64,000 nucleotides of DNA from Brucella tritici (GCF_008932295.1 NZ_WBWA01000012.1:1-64000); one strand, 5' to 3'. Shown: positions 25,382 through 34,477, numbered from the stretch's first letter. The notes: generated by a model from the letters alone, not told the origin. Program-made: numbers and translations.

Positions 25382-26668
25382 TGCCTGCAGAACGGCGCGA
25401 GGAGCAGGGCGGTTGATGATGAAGACCATGGCCGCGGCGGCAAAGCACATGGCACCAGCGAGGATCAGGGCAGGGGTGTAGCTGTCATAGTCCGTGCGGA
25501 CGAAGCCGGCGAAGGCTGCTGCCGCTGCGGCGCCGATCTGATGGCCGGTGAAGACCCAGCCGAAGACCAGCCCGGCTTTTTCCGGGCCAAAACGCTCGGC
25601 AGCGAGCTTGACGGTCGGCGGCACGGTCGCAACCCAGTCCAGCCCGTAAAAGACAGCAAACAATGCCAGTTCGTAGACGGTGAAGTCGGTAAAGGTCAGA
25701 TAGATCAGCGACAGGCCGCGCAATGCATAGAACCAGAACAGGAGCCAGCGATTGTCAAAGCGGTCGGAGAGCCAGCCGGACATAATCGTGCCGATCAGGT
25801 CGAATGCGCCGATCACAGCAAGGATGCCCGCCGCGCCGACTGGCGCAATTCCGAAATCCCCGCAAAGCGTGATCCAGTGCGTCTGGATCAGGCCGTTGGT
25901 GGAAAAACCACAGACGAAGAAGGTCAGAAACAGGACCCAGAAAGTTGCGGTTGAAGACGCTTCGCGCAAGGTGACGAGCGGTGAGGCCAGCATGGCGCCG
26001 AAGCTTTTCCGGGGCTCGGGTGCCGGAAGTGGTGCAGTGCGGCCATAAGGCTTCAAGCCGATATCCGCCGGATGATCGCGCATCAAAGCGAGAACCAGTA
26101 CAAGCGCGGCAACAAGGAAGCAGACAACGATGGTGAGCGATGTACGCCAGCCAATCGTCTGGCTGACGCTGGCAAGGATAGGCATGAAGACGAGCTGGCC
26201 GGTGGCGTTGCTGGCTGTCATCAGGCCGACGACGAGGCCGCGCCGCTTTTCGAACCAGCGCGCTGCGACGGTTGCGCCGAGCACAAGTGCCGTCATGCCG
26301 GTACCAAGGCCAATCACGACGCCCCAAAGCGCAACCATCTGCCATTCCTCGGTCATGAAAATGGAACCGACAAGCCCCAGTGAAATCATGACGAGAGCGG
26401 CTGCAACCACGCGGCGCAGGCCGAACTGGTTCATGAAGGCTGCCGCAAACGGCCCCATCAGGCCGAAAAGCACGAGGCGCAGCGCCATTGCGAAGGAGAT
26501 ATTCGCATTCGTCCAGCCGAATTCGCGCTGGAGCGGTTCGATCAGAATGCCCGCCGACCCCATGGCGGCGGCTGTCGCCAGCATGGTCAGGAAGGTTATG
26601 GCGGCGACGACCCATCCGTAATGGATGTTTCTCTGGGCGAGAAAGCTGGCAAGGCGGGCAGAAATCAT
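25376..26668 (-). CDS. major facilitator superfamily transporter
   Basis: This 430-residue protein has twelve predicted membrane helices. The loop between helices 2 and 3 has an MFS-like pattern (FMNQFGLRRVVAAALVMI), and the central cytoplasmic loop is at about residues 195-225. The overall pattern resembles the oxalate/formate–monocarboxylate type antiporters, but the substrate cannot be named. It lies 137 bp downstream of a MarR regulator gene on the same strand, so it is a likely regulated efflux or uptake partner. Confidence 0.9.
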   Translation of the reverse strand: MISARLASFLAQRNIHYGWVVAAITFLTMLATAAAMGSAGILIEPLQREFGWTNANISFAMALRLVLFGLMGPFAAAFMNQFGLRRVVAAALVMISLGLVGSIFMTEEWQMVALWGVVIGLGTGMTALVLGATVAARWFEKRRGLVVGLMTASNATGQLVFMPILASVSQTIGWRTSLTIVVCFLVAALVLVLALMRDHPADIGLKPYGRTAPLPAPEPRKSFGAMLASPLVTLREASSTATFWVLFLTFFVCGFSTNGLIQTHWITLCGDFGIAPVGAAGILAVIGAFDLIGTIMSGWLSDRFDNRWLLFWFYALRGLSLIYLTFTDFTVYELALFAVFYGLDWVATVPPTVKLAAERFGPEKAGLVFGWVFTGHQIGAAAAAAFAGFVRTDYDSYTPALILAGAMCFAAAAMVFIINRPAPRAVLQAS

Positions 26669-26805
26669 CTTTGGCGCTTTCGGGGTTCAAGCTGGTTTCG
26701 AGCTGGCTATTGGCCAGCCATGCGTCTGATGGCGAAACCGTTCGCTCCATAGAGGGCGTGTGGCTTCAGGTCATTGTTTTCAGTCAAAGGGCGTTCGGTG
26801 CCCGG

Positions 26806-27207
26806 TCAACCGAGACTGCGAAGAAGGCTTTGCAATTGCTCAACGCCGTCCTCTCCCAGTCTGGCTTCAATCTCCTCCTGCGCCTGATCCCACAACGGGG
26901 CGCCGCGCTCCACGAGATCGCGACCGTCAGCCGTCAGCGTAACGCTGGTCTCGCGATGGTCGTCGCTGGCCGCCGGCTCAATCAGGCCCATGCGCTGCAG
27001 AACCTTTACATTGCGACCCATGGTCGAACGATCCAGTTCGGACAGATGTGCAAGTTCCGTCAGCGAGATGGAACCCGCACGACGGACTTTTCGCAGCGTG
27101 CTGAACTGCGCAACGTTAATCCCAAGCGGGGCCAGAGCGTTGTCATAAACACTCGAAGTCTTGCGGGCTGCCTGACGCAGAAGGATACAGAAACACGGAT
27201 GTGGCAT
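26806..27207 (-). CDS. MarR-family regulator
   Basis: This 133-residue winged-helix protein has the MarR DNA-binding core SLTELAHLSELDRSTMGRNVKVLQ in two parts (helix-turn-helix residues about 49-72), the wing DDHRETSVTLTADG, and helical dimerisation ends. The ATG at 27207 is only four bases from a 14-bp perfect palindrome that likely serves as its own operator. It is probably co-transcribed with, or controls, the MFS gene downstream. Confidence 0.9.
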   Translation of the reverse strand: MPHPCFCILLRQAARKTSSVYDNALAPLGINVAQFSTLRKVRRAGSISLTELAHLSELDRSTMGRNVKVLQRMGLIEPAASDDHRETSVTLTADGRDLVERGAPLWDQAQEEIEARLGEDGVEQLQSLLRSLG

Positions 27208-27211
27208 ATTG

Positions 27212-27225
27212 CGGGTATATACCCG
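27212..27225 (-). promoter_or_regulatory. perfect palindrome, candidate MarR operator
   Basis: CGGGTATATACCCG is a perfect 14-base palindrome, flanked by further partly symmetric A/T bases. It sits immediately before the marR-like start codon, in a position that would overlap promoter or ribosome access, as expected for MarR autorepression. Confidence 0.6.
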
Positions 27226-27322
27226 TAAATAGCCGATAGCAAGATCGAAGTGAAAAACAGGGAGTTCGTTGCTGCCATTCTGCTGACAGCAACGATGCCT
27301 TCAGGAAGGGCTTGTCGCTGGT

Positions 27323-27784
27323 TCAGACAGCGATATAGGCGGTTTCCTTCACTTCCTCCATCACGGCGTAAGTGTGCGATTCCCGCACGCCGGGCAGAGA
27401 AAGAAGCGCCTCCGAAAGGAAGCGCCGATAGTGATCCATGTCGGATACACGGGCTTTGACGAGATAATCGAAGCCGCCCGCAACCATGTGGCATTCCAGA
27501 ATGTCGGGATTGCTGCGGGTGAAGGTCGAGAAGGTTTCAAAGACTTCCGGCGTGGTGCGATCAAGCTTGATCTCGATAAAGACCAGCATGGCCCGGTCGA
27601 GCATCTTGGGTGAAAGCCGCGCCGAATAGCCGAGAATATACCCTTCACGGGTCAGTCGTTTGACGCGTTCGGCAGTTGCCGTTTGCGAGAGATTTATGCG
27701 ATCGGCCAGTTCGGTATTGGTCAGGCGTCCATTCTCCTGAAGGGCGCGCAAAATACTCCTGTCCATCGCATCGAGATTCTTCAT
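27323..27784 (-). CDS. Lrp/AsnC-family regulator
   Basis: This 153-residue protein has an N-terminal helix-turn-helix (ENGRLTNTELADRINLSQTA, about residues 17-36, then TAERVKRLTREGYILGY) and a C-terminal RAM/AsnC effector-binding domain (about 65-145) with ECHMVAGGFDYLVKARV and LPGVRESHTYAVMEEV. Such proteins sense amino acids. The start is the ATG at 27784, with GGGGA upstream; longer frames to 27865 lack family sequence. It is divergent from the trp leader region. Confidence 0.9.
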   Translation of the reverse strand: MKNLDAMDRSILRALQENGRLTNTELADRINLSQTATAERVKRLTREGYILGYSARLSPKMLDRAMLVFIEIKLDRTTPEVFETFSTFTRSNPDILECHMVAGGFDYLVKARVSDMDHYRRFLSEALLSLPGVRESHTYAVMEEVKETAYIAV

Positions 27785-28044
27785 CAGTTGTCCCCAATGG
27801 CCGTTTATATGTGACGGCTCTGTTCTTGATTTTTGCATATGTGTTTGAGTTGCCACGGAAATCAATCCGAAATCGGCCCCCGACGCAAGACGAAACTTGT
27901 TGGGTGGTCCTACAAATTTTCGAACAGTTTCGATGAATGCAGCTTAAACATAAGCATAAATGCAAATAACAATCACAGATTGCAAACTATATACAACCTG
28001 TGGTAATAATAGTGCGCATACTGAAAGTTATATTGCACCTGTAA

Positions 28045-28160
28045 ATTTTGGCATGGGGTAAGGGGTGCCCGGATCTGGAGGAATCGTCCCATTCCTTCCG
28101 TTTCGTTTATCCTGGTTCTGAGGAAATCCGGACAGCCCCAAACTGTCCGGATTTTCTTTT
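28045..28160 (+). ncRNA. candidate small RNA upstream of trpL
   Basis: A first hairpin pairs GGAGGAAT-type sequence at 28077-28084 with 28091-28099. A second, perfect 12-bp hairpin pairs 28124-28135 with 28143-28154 and ends in TTTTCTTTT. No ORF with a ribosome-binding site precedes this terminator on the plus strand, so it should end a short non-coding transcript. The 5' end is a guess. It is not matched here to any named family. Confidence 0.45.
28124..28160 (+). terminator. intrinsic terminator ahead of the trp leader
   Basis: A twelve-base-pair perfect stem with a seven-base loop, followed by a T-rich run. No protein-coding gene ends upstream on the plus strand. Confidence 0.85.
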
Positions 28161-28263
28161 GTGAAACTTATGGAATGCCGTGTCGACGGCGACCTGTACC
28201 GTGCATTTCGGCACTCGAATTTTCCGGTTGCAAGCGGACACATTGAACGCTAACAGTACGTCC

Positions 28264-28314
28264 ATGAACATTTCGCGCAATATCGTCATCAACGGTTGGT
28301 GGTGGGCCCGCTAA
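28264..28314 (+). CDS. trpL: trp leader peptide TrpL
   Basis: The 16-residue ORF MNISRNIVINGWWWAR carries three consecutive Trp codons next to its stop, the defining feature of tryptophan attenuation leaders. It closely resembles the rhizobial peTrpL ending in WWWAR. Ribosome stalling at the TGG codons when charged tRNA-Trp is scarce should favour the antiterminator and allow trpE(G) expression. A strong terminator follows at 28356-28387. In Sinorhizobium the released leader RNA and the peptide also act in trans. Confidence 0.93.
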   Translation: MNISRNIVINGWWWAR

Positions 28315-28387
28315 AAGCGGCCACGCAGGCGTTTGTGCATTTGCGTTTAGGAAACAGGCCGCTGGGATTATCCGGGCGGCCTTTTTG
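28315..28387 (+). promoter_or_regulatory. trp attenuator
   Basis: The leader continues from the trpL stop through pairing segments near AGCGGCC and GCAGGC into the terminator hairpin AGGCCGCT (28356-28363) with GGCGGCCT, followed by five T at 28382-28386. AGCGGCC at 28317 can also pair with the GGCCGCT arm, giving the alternative antiterminator. This is a classical ribosome-dependent attenuator about 80 bp before trpE(G). Confidence 0.85.
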
Positions 28388-28468
28388 TTTGGCTGTTTGA
28401 ATAAGACCTGCGGGGGAAACCGGGTTCTGGAAGTATTCGGAAACAAGTTAGATTTGGGATAGCCGATC

Positions 28469-30664
28469 ATGAATGCGAAGATTGCGGATAGCGAGATATT
28501 CCAGCACGAAACGGCAGGCGGCATCGTCGTCGAACGCGTGCGCCACCTCACTGCCTATAAGGGTGCGATCGAGACCTATATCGATGCGCTGAACGAACGG
28601 CGTGGTGCGGTGTTTTCGTCAAATTACGAATATCCGGGCCGCTATACGCGATGGGACACGGCTATCGTCGATCCTCCGGTGGCCATCACCTCGCGCGCCC
28701 GCACGATGCGCATCGAAGCACTGAATGCCCGTGGCGTCATTCTTCTGCGGCCTATCCTGGACACGGTAAAGGCTCTTGCCGAAGTAACGGTCGACAAGGC
28801 CGAAGAAAACCGCATCGAGCTGACCATTGCCGAGCCGAGCGGAACCTTTACCGAGGAAGAGCGCTCGCGCATGCCTTCGGTTTTCACGGTTCTGCGGGCG
28901 ATTGTCGGCCTCTTCTTCTCCGAGGAAGACGCCAATCTCGGTCTTTATGGTGCCTTCGGCTACGATCTGGCGTTCCAGTTCGACCCGGTTCAGTACAAGC
29001 TGAAGCGTCCCGACGATCAGCGCGATCTGGTGCTGTTCATTCCCGATGAAATCTTCGTGGCTGACCACTATGCGGCACGTGCCTGGGTGGATCGTTATGA
29101 ATTCACCTGCGGCGGGTCTTCCACGCATGGTCTTGCACGCGCGACGCCCGCACAGGCATTCAAGCCATCGGAGGCCAAGCTTGAGCGGGGCGATCACAAT
29201 CCGGGCGAATATGCCAAGCTCGTCGAGCGCGCCAAAGAAAGCTTCAAGCGTGGCGACCTCTTCGAAGTGGTTCCGGGCCAGACTTTCTATGAACGCTGCC
29301 ATACCGCGCCTTCGGAGATTTTCCGTCGGTTGAAGACAATCAATCCGTCGCCCTATTCGTTCTTCATCAATCTGGGTGACAACGAATATCTGGTCGGCGC
29401 ATCGCCGGAAATGTTCGTGCGGGTCAATGGGCGGCGTATCGAAACCTGCCCCATCTCCGGCACGATCAAGCGCGGCGAAGATGCGATTTCGGATTCGGAA
29501 CAGATTCTGAAACTGCTGAACTCCAAGAAGGATGAATCCGAGCTGACCATGTGCTCGGACGTGGACCGCAACGACAAGAGCCGTGTCTGCGAGCCGGGTT
29601 CGGTGCGCGTCATCGGTCGCCGCCAGATCGAGATGTATTCGCGTCTGATCCACACGGTCGATCACATTGAAGGACGCCTTCGTGACGGCATGGATGCTTT
29701 CGACGGTTTCCTCAGCCATGCATGGGCTGTGACAGTAACCGGCGCGCCGAAGCTGTGGGCGATGCGTTTTCTCGAAGAAAACGAACGCAGCCCGCGCGCA
29801 TGGTATGGTGGCGCCATCGGCATGATGCATTTCAATGGTGACATGAATACCGGCCTGACGCTGCGCACCATCCGCGTGAAGGATGGTGTGGCTGAAATCC
29901 GCGCCGGTGCAACGCTTCTGTTCGATTCCAATCCGGAAGAAGAAGAAGCCGAAACCGAATTGAAGGCATCGGCAATGATCGCGGCTGTGCGCGAAGCACA
30001 GAAGAGCAATCATATCGCCGAAGAGCGCGTGGCGGCGAAGGTGGGCGAGGGGATTTCGATCCTGCTCGTTGATCACGAGGATTCCTTCGTGCATACGCTC
30101 GCCAATTATTTCCGCCAGACCGGCGCCACGGTCTCGACGGTGCGCTCGCCCGTTGCCGATGACGTGTTCGACAGGGTCAAGCCGGACCTCGTGGTTCTGT
30201 CACCCGGACCGGGCACGCCGCAGGATTTCGATTGCAAAGCGACCATCGACAAGGCGCGCAAGCGGGAGTTGCCGATCTTCGGTGTCTGTCTCGGATTGCA
30301 GGCACTGGCCGAAGCCTATGGCGGCACGCTGCGCCAGTTGCGCATTCCGATGCACGGCAAGCCGTCGCGCATTCGCGTGTCGAAGCCGGAGCGGATATTC
30401 TCGGGCCTGCCAAAGGAAGTGACGGTCGGGCGTTATCATTCGATCTTCGCCGATCCGGAACGTTTGCCGGACGATTTTCTGGTGACAGCGGAAACCGAAG
30501 ACGGTGTCATCATGGCTTTCGAGCATAAGAAGGAGCCGGTTGCCGCCGTTCAGTTCCACCCGGAATCCATCATGACGCTCGGCCACAATGCCGGAATGCG
30601 CATGATCGAGAATGTGGTGACGCATCTGGCGGGCAAGAACAAGGCGCGTCGTACCAACTACTGA
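28469..30664 (+). CDS. trpE(G): fused anthranilate synthase TrpE(G)
   Basis: This 731-residue fusion of component I (residues about 1-510) and the glutamine amidotransferase component II (about 525-725) makes anthranilate from chorismate and glutamine, the first step of tryptophan synthesis. Feedback-site-type sequence [14 protein letters not shown] is near residue 51. The chorismate-binding core has [11 protein letters not shown] and [13 protein letters not shown]. The amidotransferase triad is Cys in [11 protein letters not shown] and His/Glu in QFHPESIMT. The fused form is typical of Rhizobiales. Expression is controlled by the upstream trpL attenuator. Confidence 0.97.
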   Translation: MNAKIADSEIFQHETAGGIVVERVRHLTAYKGAIETYIDALNERRGAVFSSNYEYPGRYTRWDTAIVDPPVAITSRARTMRIEALNARGVILLRPILDTVKALAEVTVDKAEENRIELTIAEPSGTFTEEERSRMPSVFTVLRAIVGLFFSEEDANLGLYGAFGYDLAFQFDPVQYKLKRPDDQRDLVLFIPDEIFVADHYAARAWVDRYEFTCGGSSTHGLARATPAQAFKPSEAKLERGDHNPGEYAKLVERAKESFKRGDLFEVVPGQTFYERCHTAPSEIFRRLKTINPSPYSFFINLGDNEYLVGASPEMFVRVNGRRIETCPISGTIKRGEDAISDSEQILKLLNSKKDESELTMCSDVDRNDKSRVCEPGSVRVIGRRQIEMYSRLIHTVDHIEGRLRDGMDAFDGFLSHAWAVTVTGAPKLWAMRFLEENERSPRAWYGGAIGMMHFNGDMNTGLTLRTIRVKDGVAEIRAGATLLFDSNPEEEEAETELKASAMIAAVREAQKSNHIAEERVAAKVGEGISILLVDHEDSFVHTLANYFRQTGATVSTVRSPVADDVFDRVKPDLVVLSPGPGTPQDFDCKATIDKARKRELPIFGVCLGLQALAEAYGGTLRQLRIPMHGKPSRIRVSKPERIFSGLPKEVTVGRYHSIFADPERLPDDFLVTAETEDGVIMAFEHKKEPVAAVQFHPESIMTLGHNAGMRMIENVVTHLAGKNKARRTNY

Positions 30665-30689
30665 TCGAACACCTTTCGTTCCGATTTTG

Positions 30690-30724
30690 AGCCAGCCGCA
30701 GCCATTGCTGCGGCTGGCTTTTTT
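30690..30724 (+). terminator. intrinsic terminator of trpE(G)
   Basis: A twelve-base-pair GC-rich stem (30690-30701 with 30708-30719) with a six-base loop and six T, 25 bp past the stop codon. Confidence 0.93.
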
Positions 30725-30927
30725 GTGCTTTTTCGCTGCCTGCCCATTGCCTGCTTTGGCAACTCATTTGCAACTGTAATGCCTTGCATTTGCAGGAGAA
30801 AATTAAATGCGAGAACTGAAAAAACAGGGGTACGAAGTTTCGCTTTTCTGGGGTATAGAACGGCGGTGAATTGTTGCTGCATATGCCAGATGCGTTTTGG
30901 ATGCGTCTTGCGCGCCAAAACAAACAT

Positions 30928-31020
30928 TAGAGCGCCGATCTGATTCAGTCAGGTCGAACTGCGCTCTAGTAAATGAGTGAAGGGCTGTGCGTAGGCCCGT
31001 CCCGGTTTCGGGACAAAATC
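30928..31020. repeat. dispersed palindromic element (TAGAGCGC type)
   Basis: TAGAGCGC at 30928-30935 pairs with GCGCTCTA at 30961-30968 around an inner imperfect repeat. A GTCCCGGTTTCGGGAC palindrome follows near 31000. The rest of the roughly 310-bp gap 30665-30972 contains only the trpE(G) terminator and no gene. The outer TAGAGC…GCTCTA arms recur at 35491-35532. Confidence 0.65.
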
Positions 31021-31041
31021 AAAAATATTCAAAGGTTCATC

Positions 31042-31950
31042 ATGGACGCGAGTGCAAAGGTTCGGCGGCTTGCCGCTTGGTCTATTCCGATTGCTTTCGG
31101 TGTGATGGGTTTGAAATATCTAGCCTATGCGCTGACCGGCTCCGTGGCCCTTTATTCGGACGCGCTGGAATCCATCGTCAATGTGATCGCGGCAGTTGGC
31201 GCATGGTGGGCCATTCGGGTCAGCTATTTGCCTGCCGACGATAACCACCCCTTCGGACATCACAAGGCGGAATATATTTCTGCCGTCGTGGAGGGCGTTC
31301 TGATCACGGTGGCCGCACTTTTGATCTTCCGCGAGGCCTGGTTTGCGCTTCAAACGCCGCGAATGCTCGATGAACCCTGGCTTGGTCTCGGTATCAACAC
31401 GGCAGCCGCCGTCGTGAACGGCGTATGGGCGACATTGTTGATTCGCACCGGTCGCAAGTCCCGCTCGCCTGCGCTGGAAGCCGACGGAAAACACATCATG
31501 ACCGATGTGTTCACCTCTGTAGGTGTTCTGGTCGGTCTTGTCGGTGCTGTCGTGACCGGCTGGGCCATACTCGATCCGCTGCTCGCCATTCTGGTGGCAA
31601 TCAACATTCTCTGGCAGGGCTGGCATGTCATCAATTCCTCGGTGCAGGGATTGATGGATATTGGTGTCGAGCCGACCGAGGAAATGCGCATTCGCGATGT
31701 CATTTCGGCCAATGCGGGCGGCGCCATCGAGGTTCATGATCTGAAGACACGTATTGCGGGCCGTGTCACCTTCATCGAGTTTCACCTGGTCGTTGCGGCG
31801 GATATGAGCGTCGGTGATGCCCATGTGATTTGCGACCGTATCGAAGAGGCTGTGAAGAAGCAGATCGATAGCGCGCGGGTGGTGATCCATGTCGAGCCAG
31901 AAGACGAGGCAAAGCTGCCGCCGGGAACCAGCGCGGTGCCGTTCGCCTGA
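31042..31950 (+). CDS. cation diffusion facilitator (CDF) metal transporter
   Basis: This 302-residue inner-membrane protein has six predicted helices and a cytoplasmic C-terminal domain. Metal-site residues appear in helix II (YSDALESIVN) and helix V (HIMTDVFTSVG), and the HPFGHHKAEY loop is characteristic. CDF proteins export Zn, Mn, Fe or Co in exchange for protons; the metal is not determined. The start at 31042 is preferred, with AAAGG upstream; a longer frame starts inside the repeat region. It is the only gene between trpE(G) and the leuA leader. Confidence 0.9.
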   Translation: MDASAKVRRLAAWSIPIAFGVMGLKYLAYALTGSVALYSDALESIVNVIAAVGAWWAIRVSYLPADDNHPFGHHKAEYISAVVEGVLITVAALLIFREAWFALQTPRMLDEPWLGLGINTAAAVVNGVWATLLIRTGRKSRSPALEADGKHIMTDVFTSVGVLVGLVGAVVTGWAILDPLLAILVAINILWQGWHVINSSVQGLMDIGVEPTEEMRIRDVISANAGGAIEVHDLKTRIAGRVTFIEFHLVVAADMSVGDAHVICDRIEEAVKKQIDSARVVIHVEPEDEAKLPPGTSAVPFA

Positions 31951-32000
31951 ATGAAATACTGTCTTGCACAGTACAAATCTCGCGTGTAAAAGCTTTTCTC

Positions 32001-32123
32001 ATGACGATCAAAAGCGCAACATCCCTGGAACATTCCGCAGCCGCCTTCGGCGCGCGCGTTGATGTTTGCGTTCTAAACTCGCTTCTTACCCTCGGCCTTA
32101 GCGGCGATCGCCGGGCTCGCTGA
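32001..32123 (+). CDS. putative leucine-rich leader peptide for leuA
   Basis: The 40-codon ORF from ATG 32001 to TGA 32121-32123 contains five Leu codons within nine (codons 25, 28, 29, 31 and 33: CTA, CTT, CTT, CTC, CTT), close to its end. All five are non-CTG synonyms, unlike normal genes of this genome. It lies 125 bp upstream of leuA and is followed by alternative pairings, as expected for ribosome-mediated leucine attenuation. The weakness is the start: no clear ribosome-binding site precedes the ATG. Confidence 0.5.
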   Translation: MTIKSATSLEHSAAAFGARVDVCVLNSLLTLGLSGDRRAR

Positions 32124-32170
32124 AAGGAGCGTCCGGCGGTCGATCTCCGGTCGCAGGCCTGTGCTCCTTT
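32105..32170 (+). promoter_or_regulatory. alternative RNA hairpins downstream of the leader ORF
   Basis: CGATCGCCGG at 32105-32114 can pair with CCGGCGGTCG at 32133-32142, while AAAGGAGC at 32123-32130 can pair with GCTCCTTT at 32163-32170. The second pairing encloses the right arm of the first, so they compete. No strong U-tract follows, so control may act through Rho or translation rather than a simple terminator. Confidence 0.4.
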
Positions 32171-32247
32171 CCAGAAAACCCTTATAATCGATCAGCAGTA
32201 TCCGCGCTTGACGGCTTGAATCCGTCGAAAGCCGGGAGGAAACGAAA

Positions 32248-33969
32248 ATGAATCAGTCCGTCGCCACGCCACAATCAAAATCCACTTCCGAGCGCAAAGG
32301 CATGCCTATTGCAGGCAGTAAATATTCGCCTTTCCCGGTTCCGCAGCTCGATGACCGCACCTGGCCGTCCAAGCGTATCGAAAAGGCACCGATCTGGTGC
32401 TCGGTCGATCTGCGTGACGGCAATCAGGCCTTGGTCGACCCCATGGGACATGACCGCAAGGAGCGCATGTTCCGCCTGCTGGTCGATATGGGTTTCCCGG
32501 AAATCGAAATCGGCTTTCCGTCCGCTTCGCAGACGGATTTCGACTTCTGCCGCTGGGCCATCGAACAGGGCAATGTTCCCGATGAAGTGGATTTGCAGGT
32601 TCTGGTCCAGTGCCGTCCCGAGCTGATCACGCGCACTTTCGAAGCGCTGGAAGGCGCGAAGTCGCCGATCATCCATTTCTACAACTCCACCAGTGAATTG
32701 CAGCGCCGCGTGGTCTTCGCCAAGGATGTCGGCGGTATCAAGCAGATCGCGACCGACGCAGCCAAGATGATTATGGATATGGCAGCGAAGGCAGGTGGCG
32801 GTTATCGCTTCCAGTATTCGCCGGAAAGCTTTACCGGCACCGAAATGGATGTCGCGCTGGAAATCTGCAATGCCGTCATCGAGATCGTGAAGCCGACTGC
32901 TGATAACAAGCTGATCGTCAATCTGCCCTCGACGGTCGAGATGAACACGCCGAACATCTATGCCGACCAGATCGAATGGATGTGCCGCAATCTCGACAAT
33001 CGCGAGAACCTGATTATCTCGCTGCATCCGCATAACGACCGCGGCACGGGCATTGCTGCTACCGAATTGGGCTTGATGGCGGGCGCTGACCGCGTTGAAG
33101 GCACGCTGTTCGGCAATGGCGAACGCACGGGCAATGTGGATGTGGTGACGCTGGCGCTCAACATGTACACGCAGGGCGTGGACCCTGAACTGGACTGCAC
33201 CGACATCAACCGGATGAAGGAAGTCTATGAATATTCGAACCAGTTGAAGATTGCCGAGCGTCATCCTTATGTCGGCGAACTGGTCTATACGGCTTTCTCC
33301 GGCTCGCATCAGGATGCGATCAACAAGGGCATGAAGGCACGCCGTACGGCCAATTCGCCGATATGGGAAGTGCCCTATCTGCCGATTGACCCGCAGGACG
33401 TGGGCCGTTCCTACGAAGCGATCATCCGGATCAATTCGCAGTCGGGCAAGGGCGGTATCGCCTATATCCTGCAGGCGGATTACGGCTTGAACCTGCCACG
33501 CAACCTGCAGGTCGAGTTCCGCGAGATCATCCAGAACATCACGGATGAAGAAGGCAAGGAACTGCCGTCGAAGCGCATTCACGAAGAGTTCCAGCAGCTC
33601 TATGTGACGCAGCCGAATGCCCGCATCAAGTTCGTCGATCATCACACGATGCCCGATCCGGAACAGAAGGGCCGTCGTATTCTGACCGCCGAAATCACCG
33701 ATAACGGCGTGACCAAAAATATCGAGGGCAAGGGAACGGGACCGATCGACGGTTTTGTCGATGCGCTGTCCAAATATCTCGGCGTGAAGATGTCCGTCGT
33801 CGACTATTCCGAACATTCGCTACAGCAGGGTTCGGATGCTTCGGCCATCTCCTATGTCGAAATGGCTCATCCGGGCGGCAAGCTGTTCGGCGCCGGTATC
33901 AATGACAATATCGTCAGTGCTTCGCTGGAAGCGATTGTCTCGGCTGCCAACCGCGTCATCGCAAAATAA
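32248..33969 (+). CDS. leuA: 2-isopropylmalate synthase
   Basis: This 573-residue enzyme condenses acetyl-CoA with 2-ketoisovalerate, the first committed step of leucine synthesis. The HMGL-like TIM barrel carries the metal-site motifs SVDLRDGNQALVDPM near residue 52 and SLHPHNDRGTG near residue 261, plus FGNGERTGNVD. The C-terminal leucine-binding regulatory domain (about 430-570) is complete, so feedback inhibition is expected. The length fits the long LeuA form. An upstream Leu-rich leader suggests additional attenuation. A terminator follows. Confidence 0.97.
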   Translation: MNQSVATPQSKSTSERKGMPIAGSKYSPFPVPQLDDRTWPSKRIEKAPIWCSVDLRDGNQALVDPMGHDRKERMFRLLVDMGFPEIEIGFPSASQTDFDFCRWAIEQGNVPDEVDLQVLVQCRPELITRTFEALEGAKSPIIHFYNSTSELQRRVVFAKDVGGIKQIATDAAKMIMDMAAKAGGGYRFQYSPESFTGTEMDVALEICNAVIEIVKPTADNKLIVNLPSTVEMNTPNIYADQIEWMCRNLDNRENLIISLHPHNDRGTGIAATELGLMAGADRVEGTLFGNGERTGNVDVVTLALNMYTQGVDPELDCTDINRMKEVYEYSNQLKIAERHPYVGELVYTAFSGSHQDAINKGMKARRTANSPIWEVPYLPIDPQDVGRSYEAIIRINSQSGKGGIAYILQADYGLNLPRNLQVEFREIIQNITDEEGKELPSKRIHEEFQQLYVTQPNARIKFVDHHTMPDPEQKGRRILTAEITDNGVTKNIEGKGTGPIDGFVDALSKYLGVKMSVVDYSEHSLQQGSDASAISYVEMAHPGGKLFGAGINDNIVSASLEAIVSAANRVIAK

Positions 33970-33990
33970 TTCTGTATCGTCGATAAATCG

Positions 33991-34019
33991 AAGGCGGCAC
34001 GGTTTGTGCCGCCTTTAAA
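33991..34019 (+). terminator. intrinsic terminator of leuA
   Basis: A perfect ten-base-pair stem (33991-34000 with 34006-34015) with a GGTTT loop and a short T-rich tail. Confidence 0.8.
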
Positions 34020-34083
34020 GTTTCACAATTTTACTGTTACTGCCTTTTATTGCTTACTTATAATTTTCATGATGAGTTTTTTT

Positions 34084-34449
34084 ATGAAACGTTCTTTATA
34101 CGTATTGTCTTGTTTTGCTTTGATTTCTGGGTGCGCCACCCGCGCTGATAATATCTCTGCCAGCTATGTTCCCACCAATATATATAATTCCCAGAGCTGT
34201 TCGCAGATGAAGGAAGAGGCCGTGCGGTTATCCTATAGCGCTGCGGCAGCCGTCGGCAGACAGAACTCCGCTGCGACGCGCGATACAATAACAACGGGGG
34301 TTGGGCTTGTTCTGTTCTGGCCAGCACTGTTCTTGAATAATGGTGATGGAGCAAAGGCTGCTGAAGTGGCCCGTCTGAAGGGCGAAATGCAGGCTCTGGA
34401 ACAGGCGTCAGCACGGAAGGGGTGTAACATCATCTTCCGCAACCGCTAG
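34084..34449 (+). CDS. small lipoprotein, unknown function
   Basis: This 121-residue protein has a lipoprotein signal peptide: MKRSLYVLSCFALISGC, with lipobox LISGC and the lipidated cysteine at residue 17. The mature part includes an Ala-rich helix, a hydrophobic glycine-containing segment (TTGVGLVLFWPALFL, about 71-85) and a charged C-terminal helix. The start at 34084 begins the signal peptide; the longer open frame from 34006 reads through the leuA terminator. I do not recognise a named family. It stands alone between two terminators. Confidence 0.8.
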   Translation: MKRSLYVLSCFALISGCATRADNISASYVPTNIYNSQSCSQMKEEAVRLSYSAAAAVGRQNSAATRDTITTGVGLVLFWPALFLNNGDGAKAAEVARLKGEMQALEQASARKGCNIIFRNR

Positions 34450-34477
34450 CGCAAAAAGGGTGTTTGAAACCGGATTG

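Larger units (their letters stand above)
27785..28263. other. intergenic region between lrp-like gene and trpL
   Basis: About 480 bp. The left half (27860-28040) is AT-rich and featureless apart from promoter-like A/T runs. The right half contains a two-hairpin unit ending in a strong terminator (28124-28160), described separately as a candidate small RNA, and then the likely promoter of the trp leader (28160-28263). Confidence 0.5.

Noticed and set aside
28619-30094. 491-residue minus-strand frame opposite trpE(G)
   Set aside because: It is the mirror frame of a clearly functional anthranilate synthase with all motifs on the plus strand.
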